From Schizochytrium sp. CCTCC M209059 (taxonomy: Eukaryota; Sar; Bigyra; Thraustochytrida; Thraustochytriidae), in contig KN805377.1 of assembly GCA_000818945.1 (NCBI GenBank), forward strand, positions 627,991 to 691,990: 64,000 nucleotides of DNA, read 5' to 3'. Below the pieces are notes generated by a model. That model was not told the DNA's origin. It saw only the letters and a program-made list of their open reading frames with translations, and searched no databases. This document shows positions 31,977 through 41,550 of this stretch, in pieces. Position 1 is the first letter of the stretch. Each line of letters opens with the position of its first letter. Position numbers and translations under genes: made by a program.

Positions 31977-34946
31977 ATGAGCGGGAACGCCAGAGCGCCG
32001 CTCCTGGACGACCATGACTCGAGCTATGATGCAGACGATCGCTTCGAAGGCCCAGACATGACGCAAGAGGATGTTGACCAGAGCATGCCCCCTGTTGGCG
32101 CTCGGCTGTCGAGCGGAGCGGCCATGTTTGGCGGTCTGTCAACATCACCCGTCATGAGCACGCTGAGACGGCAACCGTCCGGGTCCTTTGTTGCCAACAC
32201 GCCACTGTCGAAGAGCCCCTTTGCCCACTACCTCGACAGCGCCAAGCTGCGCAGAAAACCGGGTCGCGGCGACGACGCCAAGGCCTCTGCAATGGCCGGC
32301 GCGGGTCGCGCCGTCGCTTTCGGGTGCATCAACGGCGCCGTCATGATTCCCACCATGGTGGGATTCGCCTCCATCATCTACAAGGACCCCTTTTACACGG
32401 ACGAGGCGCACAACTACTTGCCGCAGGCCATCAAGCTCGTCTTTCTCAGCTCGGCTATCCATCAAGTTTGCTTCGTCATCTTTAGCACCCTGCCCTTCGC
32501 CGTGGGCCAAGTCCAGGACGCCGGTCTCATCTTTCTCTCCTCCATGGCTGTCACGATTGTGAGCAATATGGGCAATGTTGACAACCCAAAGGATGTCATG
32601 ACCACCACGGTCGTGAGCCTCTCGCTGTGCACGACGGTCCTTGGACTCCTGCTCATTCTCACAGGAAAGCTGCGCCTTGCGCGTCTCATTCAGTACCTGC
32701 CACTACCCGTCGTTGGTGGATACTTGGCCTTTATCGGTCTCTTTTGCGGCCTGAGCGGTCTCCGACTCACGACGGGCGCCCGCGTCGAGTCGCTGCTCGA
32801 GCTCGGCAAGCTCTTTACGGGTCACTACATGAAGCTCTTGTCACCTTGCATTGCGGCCACGGCCTGGCTCTTTTACATTAGCAAGTACGCGAAACAGAAC
32901 AAGTTCGCGCTGCCATTGTCGCTAGCGGCCATGCCCATTCTCTTTTACGTAGTCGTCTTCATTTCAGGCCATACGTTGCAAGATGCCCGCGATGCTGGCT
33001 GGGTGTCGCACCAAGTCGACGTGCCTCCGTTTTACGAGGTGTTCAGTCTCTTTGACTTTTCTCGCGTGCACTGGGGCGCCGCCTTTCCGCAGGTCATCCC
33101 AACCTTCTTTGCCATGTTTGCCGTTGTGGCCTTTGGCTCCTCGCTGGACGTGGCGGCCATTCAGTTTGAGCTTGGTAAGCCCATGGATTACGATAGCGAG
33201 CTTGTGACCGTGGGCATCTCCAACACCATCAGTGGTATGACGGGCGGGTACACGGGTTCGTACATTTTCAGCCAGACCATCTTTACGTTGCGGAACGGTA
33301 TTCAGCGCCGCATTTGTGGCCTCATCGTCGCCGGCGTCGAGATCTCGCTCTTTCTTCTGCCTGTCGATCTTCTCAGCGTATTTCCCCGTTTCTTCTTTGG
33401 GTCGGTTCTTTTGTTTGTTTCCGTGGACCTCTTGCTGGAATGGCTTGTGCACTCGTACTTTAACATTGAAGTTCGTGAATACGCGCTCGTCTGGCTCACC
33501 TTTCTCGCCATCAACGTGTGGGGACTCGAGCTGGGCATGACACTGGGCGTCATCCTTTCCGCGCTGCTCTTTGTGTACTCGTACAGCCGTTCAAGCCGCC
33601 TCGAGCACGTTGACAAGCCCGTGAGCCACGCCGTGCGCAGCTACCGCGACCGTAAGATCCTCGTGCGCTATCGGCCTCGCATCGTGGCTCTCCGCGTGCT
33701 CGGATACCAATTCTTTGGCAATGTCATTGGAACGATCCTCAAGGTGCAGACGCACGTTGCTATCCGCAAACCGGTGACGCAGCAGTCGAACGCTCAACAG
33801 CGTGCACAGCAATCTGCACAAGCGCGCGCGCTGGATCTGGCGGTCGCCCAACAGCGCGCTCAGCGCTTGCAAGATTCTCTTGGAGGCAATGGAGATGGCC
33901 AAGATCTTGAAGCTGTAGCAGCGGCGGGTCAAGCTTCGCCCTTTTCGACACACTCCACCTCTTCATCCAAAGATGGCCGGCATCGTCTCCGTGGCGCCAC
34001 CGGAGCCGTGGGCGGCAACGGAGACAATGCGCGCATGAAGTCTCGCACCTACAGCGACGGAGGCACGGACAATGGCCCGCGCTCGAGCAATCTTACCGTG
34101 GCATCGATGCCCGGGGCCTTTTCGTCCTCCAAGGGAGAAATGCACCGCCTTTATACGCCGGCGCCCAATACGGAGATGGCTCAGAACTTGCCGCCACTTC
34201 CCGAAGTTGACACGAGGTACGTCATCTTGGACATGACCAATGCATCAGGTGTCGATGCTACCTCGGCGCGCGCGTGCTTTCTCACCATTTTGCAGAGTCT
34301 CAACAACCACGACATTCAACTCGTCTTTGCCGGGCTCACGCCGCACATGGAAGACGTCTTGCGCACAAATGGTGTCTTGGCGCCGCGTGTTTCGTATGCG
34401 AGCAGCGAGGCTGGCAGCAGCTTTGTTGACCCCTTTAGCGCCTCGGAACAAAGCGAGGATGATGGAGAGAGCATCCAGCTCGACGACTCTGGTGATTTTG
34501 CCATCACTTTCCAATCGTTCGATGATGCCGTCCAATTCTGCGAGGATCGTATCTTGGGCGCCGTCGTGCAAAAGCGACAAGAGTCGCAAGATGACTTTTT
34601 CAGCAACTCGCGACTGAAGGCCGCTCGTTCCAAGTACTTTACGCAAGTTCGCGTCGCGCCGGGCGGTGCACTTTTCCGAAAGGGCGAGCGCCCTGACCGA
34701 CTCTTTGTCATTGAGTCTGGACGCGTATCTCGCCGAGACATGGACCGCATGTACTCTGGAGGTTCGATTGTGGGCATGGACGACTTTTTTCTGCAGCAAA
34801 ACTACTCGTACACGGCTCAAGTACTCGGCACAGATGCGACCGTAGCTCGGACTTTGGAGCGTGCGCAGTTTGACCGAATGTCCCGTGAGGACCCGGAGAT
34901 GGCGCTGGCGCTCCAAGACGCGCTCATCAAGGCTGTCATTCGCTAA
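31977..34946 (+). CDS. Vsb1-like SulP-family transporter with STAS and cyclic-nucleotide-binding-like domain
   Basis: 989 residues, ATG at 31977. The N-terminal 100 residues are cytosolic and open with an acidic dileucine-like signal (RAPLLDDHD) of the type that sends proteins to vacuoles/lysosomes. Residues about 105-560 form a SulP (SLC26) membrane domain with some 10-12 helices; AFGSSLDVAAIQ and GGYTGSYIFSQTIF are the characteristic core motifs. A STAS domain starts near 568, is interrupted by a Gln/Ser/Ala-rich insert of about 165 residues, and resumes near 745 (VILDMTNASGVDATSA). A CNB-like fold follows from about 890 (GGALFRKGERPDRLFVIESG). This order is that of yeast Vsb1/YGR125W, a vacuolar membrane protein needed for basic amino-acid storage. 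The CNB cassette lacks a convincing phosphate-binding Arg, so nucleotide binding is doubtful. Confidence 0.88.
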   Translation: MSGNARAPLLDDHDSSYDADDRFEGPDMTQEDVDQSMPPVGARLSSGAAMFGGLSTSPVMSTLRRQPSGSFVANTPLSKSPFAHYLDSAKLRRKPGRGDDAKASAMAGAGRAVAFGCINGAVMIPTMVGFASIIYKDPFYTDEAHNYLPQAIKLVFLSSAIHQVCFVIFSTLPFAVGQVQDAGLIFLSSMAVTIVSNMGNVDNPKDVMTTTVVSLSLCTTVLGLLLILTGKLRLARLIQYLPLPVVGGYLAFIGLFCGLSGLRLTTGARVESLLELGKLFTGHYMKLLSPCIAATAWLFYISKYAKQNKFALPLSLAAMPILFYVVVFISGHTLQDARDAGWVSHQVDVPPFYEVFSLFDFSRVHWGAAFPQVIPTFFAMFAVVAFGSSLDVAAIQFELGKPMDYDSELVTVGISNTISGMTGGYTGSYIFSQTIFTLRNGIQRRICGLIVAGVEISLFLLPVDLLSVFPRFFFGSVLLFVSVDLLLEWLVHSYFNIEVREYALVWLTFLAINVWGLELGMTLGVILSALLFVYSYSRSSRLEHVDKPVSHAVRSYRDRKILVRYRPRIVALRVLGYQFFGNVIGTILKVQTHVAIRKPVTQQSNAQQRAQQSAQARALDLAVAQQRAQRLQDSLGGNGDGQDLEAVAAAGQASPFSTHSTSSSKDGRHRLRGATGAVGGNGDNARMKSRTYSDGGTDNGPRSSNLTVASMPGAFSSSKGEMHRLYTPAPNTEMAQNLPPLPEVDTRYVILDMTNASGVDATSARACFLTILQSLNNHDIQLVFAGLTPHMEDVLRTNGVLAPRVSYASSEAGSSFVDPFSASEQSEDDGESIQLDDSGDFAITFQSFDDAVQFCEDRILGAVVQKRQESQDDFFSNSRLKAARSKYFTQVRVAPGGALFRKGERPDRLFVIESGRVSRRDMDRMYSGGSIVGMDDFFLQQNYSYTAQVLGTDATVARTLERAQFDRMSREDPEMALALQDALIKAVIR

Positions 34947-35412
34947 AAATCGGAGAAAACAAATTAAAACAGAATGGCTACTGGTTTGAAGATGATTGTC
35001 CTTCGTGCACACGGCGAAAGATGCAGGACTTTCGGAATTTAGTTCAAGCGGCAATGTTTGATCGAAGCGGAAAGCGTCCGTTTCCGTTTGTTTTCTTGCT
35101 TTGTTCTCCTTTCCTCAACTTTTTTTCTCCTCTTTGGTAAACACAAACACAAATATAGTCATTGTCGTTCGTTTGTCTTTTATGGCTCCTTGAGACTGGC
35201 TCGACCTTGCGCGAGCCGTCGAATCTGTAAAATCAATCTCCACCCTCCGAAACAAATCTCTGATTAAATTCGAGAAGAGAGAAAAAATTGGGACAACTCA
35301 AGGCAGAGTAACATTATTTTGTGGCTTGGGGAGGTGGGGGAGTGGGGGAGAGGGACGGGAGAAGATTGGTTGCAGCGGGTCTAAAGAACATTGCAAAATC
35401 GAGTAAATTGAA
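34947..35412. other. Convergent intergenic region
   Basis: It holds the 3' UTRs of the transporter and PNP genes, T-rich near 35085-35140 and with a GT-rich patch (GGGAGGTGGGGGAGTGGGGG) near 35327-35346. No gene seen. Confidence 0.5.
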
Positions 35413-36420
35413 TTACTTGGAGACGAGCTTTTTAAGCTCGGCGAGCTCCGCCTCGAGCGTCTGGAGACGCTGCGAAACGGAGGCGGCCTTGATCTGAGCG
35501 TCAGCGGCGGTGCCCTCCTCTGTGAGGCGCGACTCAATCTTGGACAGAGAGTCCTTGTCAAGCTTGGAAAGCACGCTGCGGACGAGCTGCTGGATTTGCT
35601 CACCACGCATATTGACAGTATCGAGAACCTCCTCATGCGAGGCGACAGGACCCTCGTCGCCGGGCAGGCGCACCGAGTTGGTGATGAGGGAAAGTCCGAG
35701 CACGCGGATGCCGCAATGACGGGCCACGACCACTTCTGGGACCGTAGACATGCCAACAGAATCGCCGCCCATGTTGAGAACCATCTGGGACTCGGCGCCG
35801 GTCTCGTACGTGGGGCCGGACACCATAACGTAGGTGCCAAAGCGCTGCATGAAGGACTCCATGCCCATGTCCTTGGCCGTTTCCCAAATGAGCTGACGAA
35901 GAGTCACATCGTAGGCGTCAGACATGGGCGGGAAGCGAGCGCCGCCGAAGCTGTCGTCGTTGAGACCCACGAGCGGGTGCTTGCCTGCGAGGAGCGGGAA
36001 GCCAATGTGGTCCGAGATGATCATGAGGTCACCGACCTTGAAGTTCCGGTTGACGCCTCCGGCGGCGTTGGTGACAATGAGGAACTCGACGCCGATGTGG
36101 CGCATCAGCTTGACGGGCAGCGTGACGGTCTTCATGGAGTGGCCCTCGTACGAGTGAAACCTGCCGCGCATGAGGACGACCGATACATTGTCGACCTTGC
36201 CGAAGACGAGCTCGCCCGTGTGGCCTGCGATGGTAGTCTGCGGAAAGTGGGGGATCTCGCTGTAGTCCACGACGAGCTTGTCGTCAAGCGCGTTGACAAG
36301 ACCGCTGAGTCCGGACCCGCAAATGACGCCCACGGTCGGCTTGGCGCCCTGCGACTTGGTCTCCAGAAAGGCCGCGGCCTCCTTCAGGTTCGCCTGCTCT
36401 CTCTCCAGCTCGGCCTGCAT
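35413..36420 (-). CDS. PNP: Purine nucleoside phosphorylase (trimeric class) with C-terminal coiled coil
   Basis: 335 residues from ATG at 36420 (MQAELERE). Upstream in-frame sequence to 37044 is basic low complexity and is treated as 5' leader. All PNP motifs are present: CGSGLSGL (phosphate loop, near residue 35), HTGELVFG, RFHSYEGHS, TNAAGGVN, SGPTYETGAES (catalytic Glu), and GGDSVGMSTVPEV. The enzyme cleaves inosine/guanosine with phosphate to base plus ribose-1-phosphate in purine salvage. The position of the base-recognition Asn is kept as ITNS rather than the animal ITNK. The family is usually about 270-290 residues; here an extra tail of about 50 residues is a heptad-rich coiled coil (LQTLEAELAELKKLV), probably for assembly or localisation. 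Confidence 0.95.
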   Translation of the reverse strand: MQAELEREQANLKEAAAFLETKSQGAKPTVGVICGSGLSGLVNALDDKLVVDYSEIPHFPQTTIAGHTGELVFGKVDNVSVVLMRGRFHSYEGHSMKTVTLPVKLMRHIGVEFLIVTNAAGGVNRNFKVGDLMIISDHIGFPLLAGKHPLVGLNDDSFGGARFPPMSDAYDVTLRQLIWETAKDMGMESFMQRFGTYVMVSGPTYETGAESQMVLNMGGDSVGMSTVPEVVVARHCGIRVLGLSLITNSVRLPGDEGPVASHEEVLDTVNMRGEQIQQLVRSVLSKLDKDSLSKIESRLTEEGTAADAQIKAASVSQRLQTLEAELAELKKLVSK

Positions 36421-37879
36421 CTTTCCCGCCTGCTCGCTGCCGGTCTTCTCCCCCGCGCTTTCTCTCTCGCGCTCGCTCGCTCGCTCGCTCGCTGCGCCTC
36501 TCTCCGCGGTGCGCGTGCGTCCGAGCAGGGCCCTCCGTCGATGCGCGTTTGCTTTGCGTTGGAGGGCGAGGCGCGGTAGAGTGTAGTATCTGCTAATCTC
36601 TATCCTTGTAGTAGTAGTATACGTAGGCCCCCTAGTATGTGTAATACTTTGTATACTACCGTTGCCTTCCTTCAGCCTTGTCTCGCGCCTCTCCAATGCG
36701 CCTTTCGCTCTTTTCTCAGTCGCTATTCTTGACTGTGCGTCGCCTTTCTTGCTCTTATAATCGGGTTTCTCCGAGCCCGGTCGGGCGTCGGCAGGGCGGA
36801 ACATCGGGCGGGAAGAGGGAGACGGCCGCGCGGCGCGTGCCCCCGGCGCCGGCAACGAACGGGTGGCGGCGGCGGCGACCGACGACCGGGCGGGCGTGGG
36901 TGGAGGAGAGCGAGCAGAGCAGGTGCAGCGGCAGTGGCAGCGGACGCGCCGTCGGGATCGTGGTCGCGGCAAAGATCGGGTGGGCCTTGCCACATTCTTC
37001 GTCCTCATGGGAACAGGGACCGACCGAGTGAGTCCCGCCCGCATTGCGGTCCCGTCGAAGAGGTCGCGCGGGGAAAAAGGTTACTTTCTAGTAGAACGCG
37101 CTTGATGTACAGCGAGCCAGCAGCTGCAGTCTGAGGGAGGGCCGGGACTGGATTTATTCTGAATAGCCAACTTGAAGAGAGCTGGGCTTGATGACTCTCT
37201 CTGGAACTTGAAGGACCCCCCAAAAAGCGCCGGTTCATGCAACACTCGAGTATGTATGCATGCATACATACATACAGGCTGGCTGGCAGTCTGTTCTGAC
37301 CGCTGCGGACGATCTCGAGAGATTGAATCGAGAACCCCCCTCTCGTCACTCTCACTTCTCGTTGAACTTGTCAAATCGGATTACTTGTTCAATCGAAGTT
37401 GGCCGTTGGTGGCTAAATGTGAGTCATTGTTCCTGACGTCAGCCGGGAATCCTATCAGCATCTGATGTTCTCGATTTTGGCATGGAGTGTAAAGCAAAAG
37501 GTCTTTGGGTGCGAGCTTGTGAACTCTTTTGCAGATCGTCACGCAGCCCATCAAGACCAACTTGATCGAAATGAGACGACTGATAATCAAAGGAGCCTGG
37601 GGGGATTCGGATCGAGAGTGGTTTGTTTATAGATATGGACTCTGAATGCGAAAGAGCATGAAACTTCGCGCACCTTCTTATCATCTTTGACGAAACAAAA
37701 AATTAATCAAAGACCACATGAAAGAAAGAGGTGGTGTGCGAAAAGTGTGCACCCGGGGACAGTATCGGGGACCCCCCCCTTCCTTTTTCCACTCCATCGA
37801 CAACTCGCAGAGGCCGAAGCGCGACAACAAACTTGAGACCAAGCGCGCGGCACCCACCCACGGAGCGACGCCAAGCACC
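36421..37879. other. Divergent intergenic region
   Basis: Upstream region of PNP (-) and TRM13 (+). A (CTCG)n tract lies at 36471-36493, 50 bases from the PNP start. A TA/GT-rich patch (about 36575-36660) and a mirror-like GTATGTATGCATGCATACATAC at 37253-37275 are visible. No gene supported. Confidence 0.5.
36471..36493. repeat. (GCTC)n tetranucleotide microsatellite
   Basis: About 5.5 copies beginning 51 bases upstream of the PNP start codon. Confidence 0.9.
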
Positions 37880-39493
37880 ATGGAGGAAACTGGCGCGGCG
37901 CAAGAAAGACGAGGCGACGGGGAGAAGGACCATGCCAAGACTGATGCCAAAGCCGATATGAAACGCGAAAAGGCGCAGCGGAGAAGGGAGCGCCGCGAGC
38001 GCGAGCGGGTGGACGCCATGAACGGCAAGAGCGGTCCTCGACCAGGGTGCTGCGAGCACTTTCTCAAGGGCAAGAAGCGGTATTGCGGCATGAAGAAGCT
38101 GGAAGGGCAAAGATTCTGCATCAACCATGGCGGAATCAAAGAGAATGAAACGAGAATCCCATGTCCCATTGACCCAACCCACTCTGTCTTTGCAGATCAG
38201 CTCGACTCGCACTTGAAAAAGTGCGCCACGAGTCGGCAGGCAAGCCGATGGACATCCAAGGTATATTACTCTGCTGGACTGCATAATCGACCTGCTAAAG
38301 GCCCAGACTCAGAGGCACCGGCACGCAAGCTTGCTGATTTCTCCGACGATGAGCGCGCTGCCATGATCGCCCGTCTCGACGGACTCGAGGCAGCCATGGA
38401 GGCGCAAGTCAAACCGCAACGTGTCGCTCTAGACGCAATTGCAAGCTCGGGGGCTCTCAACGAGTCTACTCCTGCGGCAGAGGAACCAACGCCAGGCCGA
38501 AAGCTTGCGCCATCCATCAAACATCGCGCCCAAGAGGCAATTATTATCCGGTGTACGCGCGCGCTGCTCGCGCAGAGTGGTGAGATTCCAGCGCGCCTCT
38601 GTCTGCTTGACATGGGTGCAGGTAAGGGCGCTCTTTCTTTGCACGCGCAAGAGCATTTTGACGACGTCAAAGAGCTTTCCCATGTGCTTGTGGACCGTGG
38701 GGCCTTTATGGCAAAGCGTGATCCGGCCATTGCAAAAGGCGCGCATGCATTTGAGCGCATTCGGATGGACCTTCGTGACTTGGACCTGTGGAAGGTGCCA
38801 ACGTTGGTGGGTGGCCGTTCAAGCGGGGCGCAAGTCGCACTTTTTGCAAAGCATCTTTGCGGAGTGGCCACATGCTATGCTTTGCGTGGTGCAGCGTCAC
38901 CTAAAACGTGTGATGGTCAGGCTGTTGATGCTATTGTTGTGGCGCTGTGCTGTCATGGCGCTTGTTCGTGGGACGGCTTTCTTGATCGTCCTGCTCTCGA
39001 GCGAGTGGGAATCACTCGTCCCGACTTTGAACTCATTCGGTGCATGGCTGCTTGGGCCGTGGACCACGATACACGACGACCGCAACAGAGCTCCTCCACC
39101 AAGGAGGTCAAGGGGGCTGATGATTGTGAGGGGGAAGAAGAAGACGTAGAAGACGGCGGAGAAGACAAGGGGGATTCCTTCGAGAGGAGAGCGGCCAAGA
39201 CCGCGAAGCTTTCTCACGAGCATGATGATGATGATGATGAAGATGATGATGATGAGACTGGCGGAAATGAAGCCGAGGTTGCAAACGTTGGCGGCAGCGA
39301 GACAGGTTTGTCGGCAGAGGTCCGCCACCGTATCGGTTTGCAGTGCAAGAAGATCCTCAATCTCGCTCGTGTTCACTATTTGCAATCTCAGGGCTATGAC
39401 GCCGCTCTTCACACATTTGTCAATGCCGGTACGACCAAGGAGAACACCTTGCTCGTCGCGCTTCGACCCACCAGCGGAGTCGCAGAGTCCTAA
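37880..39493 (+). CDS. TRM13: tRNA 2'-O-methyltransferase TRM13-like
   Basis: 537 residues from ATG at 37880; the frame extends 54 codons upstream but the earlier sequence looks like leader. A basic N-terminus is followed by a CCCH-type zinc finger (CCEHFLKGKKRYCGMKK...FCINH, about 56-86), a U11-48K CHHC zinc finger (CPIDPTHSV...HLKKC, about 94-116), and a Rossmann-type methyltransferase domain starting LLDMGAGKGALS near 243. This is the TRM13 order. TRM13 methylates the ribose of nucleotide 4 in the acceptor stem of certain tRNAs (Gly, His, Pro in yeast). Conserved blocks KHLCGVAT and ALCCHGACSW follow. A Glu/Asp-rich insert (about 415-475) precedes the final family block (RVHYLQSQGYDA). Confidence 0.92.
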   Translation: MEETGAAQERRGDGEKDHAKTDAKADMKREKAQRRRERRERERVDAMNGKSGPRPGCCEHFLKGKKRYCGMKKLEGQRFCINHGGIKENETRIPCPIDPTHSVFADQLDSHLKKCATSRQASRWTSKVYYSAGLHNRPAKGPDSEAPARKLADFSDDERAAMIARLDGLEAAMEAQVKPQRVALDAIASSGALNESTPAAEEPTPGRKLAPSIKHRAQEAIIIRCTRALLAQSGEIPARLCLLDMGAGKGALSLHAQEHFDDVKELSHVLVDRGAFMAKRDPAIAKGAHAFERIRMDLRDLDLWKVPTLVGGRSSGAQVALFAKHLCGVATCYALRGAASPKTCDGQAVDAIVVALCCHGACSWDGFLDRPALERVGITRPDFELIRCMAAWAVDHDTRRPQQSSSTKEVKGADDCEGEEEDVEDGGEDKGDSFERRAAKTAKLSHEHDDDDDEDDDDETGGNEAEVANVGGSETGLSAEVRHRIGLQCKKILNLARVHYLQSQGYDAALHTFVNAGTTKENTLLVALRPTSGVAES

Positions 39494-40141
39494 TATACCA
39501 TGCCATACTAAACAACAATCTTCCCCCTCTGGTCGCCGCACTCTGCTCATCTTGTCCATCAACCATGGCGATCACGGTCGGCTTCGGACGGTTCCAGGGC
39601 GAGCGCCATGCCAACCCCGGCGTATGTTACAAGAAGGCGAAATGGAGAAAAACCGCATCTACTTCCAACGGGAGTCTCGTACGCCCCCTCCCATTTCGTG
39701 CCGCCATCGGTCGTCGTACAAGACCCGGGCCGGGCCGAGCGACACAGGATAGGCCACTAAGATGGTGCACCCGTCCCGCGAGATAGGCCTGTTTGCGCCG
39801 GTACCACGCGCTTGCGCATGCCAGCTCACCGCCGCCGCTCCCGGCCCTCGCGACGGCCGGCCGCCCGGCCCTCGCGGCGGTCTGCGCCGCGCAGAGCACG
39901 TGCTCGTTCTCCGCAAGAGCCGCAGCCCGGAGCCGGCCTCGGCGTTTGCGCCCCGAATCGCGCGCCGTGGAGTTGTGCTGGGCTGGAGTAGGTGGTTATT
40001 TTTATTTTTTTTGCGGCTCGGAGGAGGACTCGGAGACTTGGAGTGCGTGCAGCAAAAGCACAACACAGCGCAGATCGTTGGCACGGACGCCGGCGCGCGC
40101 GCAGGGACAGAGCTCGGAGGCAGGGTCGCTCGCTCGCGAAG
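39494..40141. other. Intergenic region between two + genes
   Basis: TRM13 3' UTR followed by the desaturase upstream region, GC-rich from 39700. A 74-codon + frame at 39565 (starting MAITVGFGRF) has no family features and I do not call it. Confidence 0.5.
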
Positions 40142-40872
40142 ATGGCGCCGGCCGTGAGGAGCGCTGTCAGCGAGAAGATGAGCGCCGCCAGCGTGGCCGG
40201 CGTGAGCAAGGCGTCCGCCGCCGCCGCCGCCGGGACGGCCGGCGCGAACAAGGACGGCAAGGTGGAGATCAATGGACGCCTCTACAGCAAGGCGACGCCG
40301 CTGCCGCGCGAGGAGACGAAGAACTATGATATTATCAACGGCGACCACGGTCTCCCCTCGGCCGCCGACCTCCAGGACTCGCTGTGGACGCTGACCGACG
40401 AGCCGCACGCGCAGCGCCGCAACGAGATGATGAAGGAGGTCTCTGAGGAAGTCCGCAAGCTGCAGGGCTACGAGCCGCTCACCAAGTACATTGTTGTGCT
40501 GCTCATGTCGGCGCAGCTCGGCATGGGCTACTACTTGCGCGAGGAAGCCCTCTACGGCGGAACGCTCAAGTTTTGGGTCATTTCTTATGTATTTGGCGCT
40601 ATTATGGCGCAGGCGCTCTTTTTGGCTGCCCACGAGATCAGCCACAATCTCGCGTTCAAGTCGCTTAACGCGAACCGCCTTTTTGGCATGTTCACGAACC
40701 TGCCGCTCGTGCTCCCTTTTTTTATCGCCTTCAAGGAGTACCACCGTCTGCATCGTACGTTTGCTTTTTTTTTTCATCGTTTACTTATGTGGCCCATGTG
40801 ACGAGAGAAAACGGAGAGACAGAGAGAGGGGAAGAAGGGGAGGGCGATGAAGGAAAAAGAAATGCAGAGATG

Positions 40873-40912
<40 letters not shown>

Positions 40913-41550
40913 AGGTGTTTTTGCGAACGTATTTAACTAACGAATTGACGCACTTGTCAACCAAACACTCAGACAAGTACCAGGGTTCCGAGCTGGATGA
41001 GGATCTGCCCTCGGACTTTGAGATTTGGCTATGCCAGACAACGCCCGGCAAGTGGTTCTGGCAGTTTAACCAGGTGTGGGCGTACGCGCTTCGTCCTGTG
41101 TTCCAGCATCCTCTGCCGATGAACCGCTGGCTGTTTGCGAATGCGGCCATCCAGATTGTCTTTTCGGCTGCTGTCGTCCACTTTATTGGCTGGGGCCCCA
41201 TTTTTTACTTTTTGCTGTCTGACCATTTTGCCGGATCCATTCACCCGATTGCGGCGCACCACATTGCCGAGCACTATGTGTTCGCCGGCGAGCACGAGAC
41301 CGGAAGCTACTATGGTCCTCTCAACTGGCTCACCTGGAATGTGGGCATGCACGACCCGCACCACGATTTTCCCAATGTGCCTTGGTCGCGCCTTCCCAAG
41401 CTGCGCGCTATTGGTGACAAGTGGTACTCGAAGATCCCATACCACAAGAGTTGGACCGGTGTTCTGTGGTCTTTCCTCATGGACCCCTCCATCACGCTCA
41501 ACAACCGTGTGCGCCGCCATACGACCGAGAACAAGCCCAAGACCGAATAA
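40142..41550 (+). CDS. DEGS: Sphingolipid delta-4 desaturase (DEGS-like), two exons
   Basis: Exons 40142-40754 and 40973-41550 give 396 residues. An Ala-rich N-terminus of about 50 residues precedes the lipid-desaturase N-terminal motif (SLWTLTDEPHAQRRNEM). Three histidine boxes bind the di-iron centre: HEISH, HRLHH (its last His formed by splicing at the exon junction) and HDPHH. Other DEGS hallmarks are FGMFTNLPLVLPFF, HHIAEHYVF, SYYGPLNWLTWN and DFPNVP. The enzyme inserts the 4,5-trans double bond in dihydroceramide at the ER membrane, using cytochrome b5. Family members can also act as C4-hydroxylases and sequence alone does not decide. The start is the first ATG with good downstream continuity. 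Confidence 0.95.
40755..40972 (+). other. Intron of the desaturase gene
   Basis: Donor GTACGT, acceptor CACTCAG. It contains a (GA)n tract at about 40877-40908. Joining gives HRLHHKYQGSELDEDLP, exactly the family sequence around histidine box 2. Confidence 0.92.

Noticed and set aside
39659..40777. 372-codon open frame on the - strand
   Set aside because: It is antisense to the well-supported desaturase exon 1 and has shadow-like composition.
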